Below, one piece after another: positions 62,440 to 64,000 of a DNA stretch of 64,000 nucleotides. Source of the DNA: Pandoraea pneumonica. Lineage in GTDB: Bacteria > Pseudomonadota > Gammaproteobacteria > Burkholderiales > Burkholderiaceae. The stretch spans positions 868,001 to 932,000 of the forward strand of contig NZ_CABPSK010000001.1 in assembly GCF_902459645.1 (NCBI RefSeq), written 5' to 3'. A model generated the notes under the pieces. It was not told where the DNA came from and searched no databases. It was given only the letters and a program-made list of their open reading frames with translations. The translations under genes and the position numbers were made by a program. Each line of letters begins with the position of its first letter. Position 1 is the first letter of the stretch.

Positions 62440-63714
62440 ATGAAGCCCTATATCGACGCTAATCGCAGCGGGTCGACCTCCCGCAAGAAATCGTCACGTC
62501 CGGCACCTTCGCCAAAGACGGTTGGCACACCAAAGGTTGGCGCCGAGCGAGGAACTCCCCCTCGTCGGAAGTTCATCGTGCTGGCGGCCGTCGTGATGGC
62601 CGCCGCTGCCGTTACCGCAGGCACCGTCTGGAAAGTCCGCACGGCAGCCCCGGCAGTGCCCACGGTCGTGAGCGGCGACGGCGTGCGCGGGCCGATCGGC
62701 ATGGTGCACGTCCCGGGCGGTCAGTTCCTCATGGGCAGCGACAGCCGTCTGGCGCAGGCCAATGAGCGTCCAGCACATCAGGTGCGCGTGCACGGCTTCT
62801 GGATGGACACGCACCACGTCACGAATGCCGAGTTCCGCAAATTCGTCGAAGCGACGGGCTACGTCACGACGGCAGAACGCAAACCGGACTGGGAGACGCT
62901 GCGCGTACAGCTCCCGCCGGGCACGCCGCGCCCGCCAGATAGTGCGATGGTGGCCGGTGGCATGGTGTTCGTGGGCACGTCGGCACCGGTGCCGTTGCAG
63001 GATTACTCGCGTTGGTGGCGCTATATGCCCGGCGCAGACTGGCAGCATCCGGGCGGCCCGCGCACGTCCATTGCCGGTAAAGACAATCACCCCGTCGTGC
63101 AAGTCTCGTACGAGGACGCACAGGCTTATGCCAAATGGGTCGGCAAACGCTTGCCGACCGAGGCGGAGTGGGAATTTGCCGCGCGCGGCGGGCTGGAGCA
63201 AGCCACCTACGCCTGGGGTGACCAGTTCACGCCCGACGGCAAGCAAATGGCCAACGTTTGGCAGGGCCAGCAAAACCGTCCGTTCCCCGTGGTCAGCCCG
63301 AAGGCCGGGGGCGCTGTCGATACGAGCCCGGTCGGTACGTTCCCGCCCAATGGCTACGGACTGTCCGATATGACCGGCAACGCTTGGCAGTGGGTCGCCG
63401 ACTGGTATCGCGCCGATCAATTCCGGCGGGAAGCCGGGCAAAAGCAGGCCATCGTCGATCCGGCCGGACCGCTCGCGTCGTGGGACCCGAGTGAGCCGGG
63501 CGTGCCCGTGGACGCCCCGAAGCGCGTGACGCGCGGCGGCTCCTTCCTTTGCAACGTCGACTACTGCCTGAGCTACCGGCCCAGCGCCCGGCGCGGTACC
63601 GATCCCTATAACAGCATGTCGCATCTGGGCTTCCGCCTCGTCATGGACGACGCGCAATGGGCCGCCGTGCGCCGCGGCACGGCAGTTGCCAGCCGCAGCG
63701 GTTCGGCGAATTAA
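62440..63714 (+). CDS. Membrane-anchored formylglycine-generating enzyme (SUMF1 family)
   Basis: A 424-residue protein. Basic N-terminal residues and one hydrophobic helix (FIVLAAVVMAAAAVTAG, about 45-61) are followed by an FGE-sulfatase domain (about 85-410: MVHVPGGQFLMGSD, VTNAEFRKFVEATGY, RLPTEAEWEFAARGG, YGLSDMTGNAWQWVADWY). The copper-binding cysteine pair of true FGEs is present as Cys371 and Cys376 (GGSFLCNVDYCLSYRPSARRG), so it should oxidise a sulfatase cysteine to formylglycine. No sulfatase with a CxPxR motif is in the window; one may lie just beyond. Membrane anchoring places it in the periplasm, where exported sulfatases would be matured after transport. GAGGTG precedes the start. 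Confidence 0.9.
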   Translation: MKPYIDANRSGSTSRKKSSRPAPSPKTVGTPKVGAERGTPPRRKFIVLAAVVMAAAAVTAGTVWKVRTAAPAVPTVVSGDGVRGPIGMVHVPGGQFLMGSDSRLAQANERPAHQVRVHGFWMDTHHVTNAEFRKFVEATGYVTTAERKPDWETLRVQLPPGTPRPPDSAMVAGGMVFVGTSAPVPLQDYSRWWRYMPGADWQHPGGPRTSIAGKDNHPVVQVSYEDAQAYAKWVGKRLPTEAEWEFAARGGLEQATYAWGDQFTPDGKQMANVWQGQQNRPFPVVSPKAGGAVDTSPVGTFPPNGYGLSDMTGNAWQWVADWYRADQFRREAGQKQAIVDPAGPLASWDPSEPGVPVDAPKRVTRGGSFLCNVDYCLSYRPSARRGTDPYNSMSHLGFRLVMDDAQWAAVRRGTAVASRSGSAN

Positions 63715-63748
63715 GCGCGGTTATTAAGCGCAGTCATTTAGCGAAGTC
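63710..63748 (+). repeat. Three imperfect 13-bp tandem units starting at the FGE stop codon
   Basis: ATTAAGCGCGGTT, ATTAAGCGCAGTC and ATTTAGCGAAGTC follow one another. The first contains the TAA stop of the FGE gene. This is the third stop-codon tandem repeat in the window. Confidence 0.65.
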
Positions 63749-63837
63749 AGCGCGAGAAGGGCAGACGGACGAACGAAAACGGGCAAGTCAGCACGTTCCG
63801 GCGGCCATTGGCCGCCACAACTCCTGTGGAGGCGGTA

Positions 63838-64000
63838 ATGATTCCAATGCGAAGCTTCAGTGGGTACGCGCGTATGCCGCGCGGCACACTGGCCATACTG
63901 GCGCTGGCAGTCGCAGTGCTGGCCGGGTGCGGAAAGTCGGATGAACAGAAAACCCAAGCGCCCCAAACGTCGGCCGCGCCAGCCCCTGCTGCCGCGCCCG
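63838..64000 (+). CDS. Lipoprotein, truncated at window end
   Basis: A reading frame starting with ATG at 63838 after GGAGG encodes a basic N-terminus (MIPMRSFSGYARMPRG), a hydrophobic segment (TLAILALAVAVLAGC) with a lipobox, and a Gln/Ala/Pro-rich stretch that runs off the window. Only 54 residues are visible, so the family cannot be named. An RND-type membrane-fusion lipoprotein or an enzyme of the sulfatase region are both possible. It is the next gene after the FGE. Confidence 0.7.
   Translation, partial: MIPMRSFSGYARMPRGTLAILALAVAVLAGCGKSDEQKTQAPQTSAAPAPAAAP

Overview
The window is high-GC DNA from a Gram-negative betaproteobacterium, most likely Burkholderiaceae and possibly Pandoraea or a close relative. 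This is inferred from GC content, a Burkholderia-type trimeric porin, TonB/ExbBD and nicotinate-catabolism gene families; no rRNA or other taxonomic marker is present. Gene density is high. I saw no insertion sequence, prophage, CRISPR array, tRNA or rRNA.

Layout. (1) 0-12.5 kb is an aerobic nicotinate degradation cluster. nicC-nicA and a partial downstream gene lie on the minus strand; nicE-nicD-nicX-nicF and a nicB-like molybdenum subunit lie on the plus strand; a MarR repressor (nicR) and a four-gene ABC importer follow. Together they would take nicotinate through 6-hydroxynicotinate, 2,5-dihydroxypyridine, N-formylmaleamate, maleamate and maleate to fumarate. (2) 12.5-26 kb holds a second, separately regulated pyridine pathway. 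It has an AraC regulator, a Rieske oxygenase and its reductase, a flavin monooxygenase that is not NicC, a complete second copy of nicE-D-X-F, and four transporters. Both upper pathways appear to converge on 2,5-dihydroxypyridine. (3) 26-35 kb carries a LysR gene with a two-component luciferase-type monooxygenase, a regulator/amine oxidase/cupin cassette, a porin plus dicarboxylate-type symporter, and an AraC gene. (4) 35-44.3 kb is a TonB-ExbD-ExbB-receptor set with two exported phosphatases and an OmpR-type two-component system. (5) 44.4-46.2 kb is an HxlR/NmrA divergent pair.

(6) 46.3-64 kb is the least familiar region. It encodes a SYLF lipoprotein, a MscS channel, an unknown multi-pass membrane protein, an outer-membrane barrel, a diguanylate cyclase overlapping a DUF2252 protein, a single-domain response regulator, a DUF2092 protein, a Gly/Asn-rich exported protein, a sensor kinase with an ABC-type periplasmic domain and its LuxR-type regulator, an SdsA-type alkylsulfatase, an exported HAD lipoprotein, a membrane-anchored formylglycine-generating enzyme and a truncated lipoprotein. 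Seven promoter regions here share one element: TTGCCC, then GGGCAA 10 bp on, then TTGCCC 11 (once 12) bp on, then a -10-like NAT box 14 bp on. It is always oriented toward the next gene. This suggests one undescribed envelope/sulfate-ester regulon, and it is the main discovery candidate.

Start codons were chosen by ribosome-binding site, family length and signal peptide. Functions are by motif and family recognition only.
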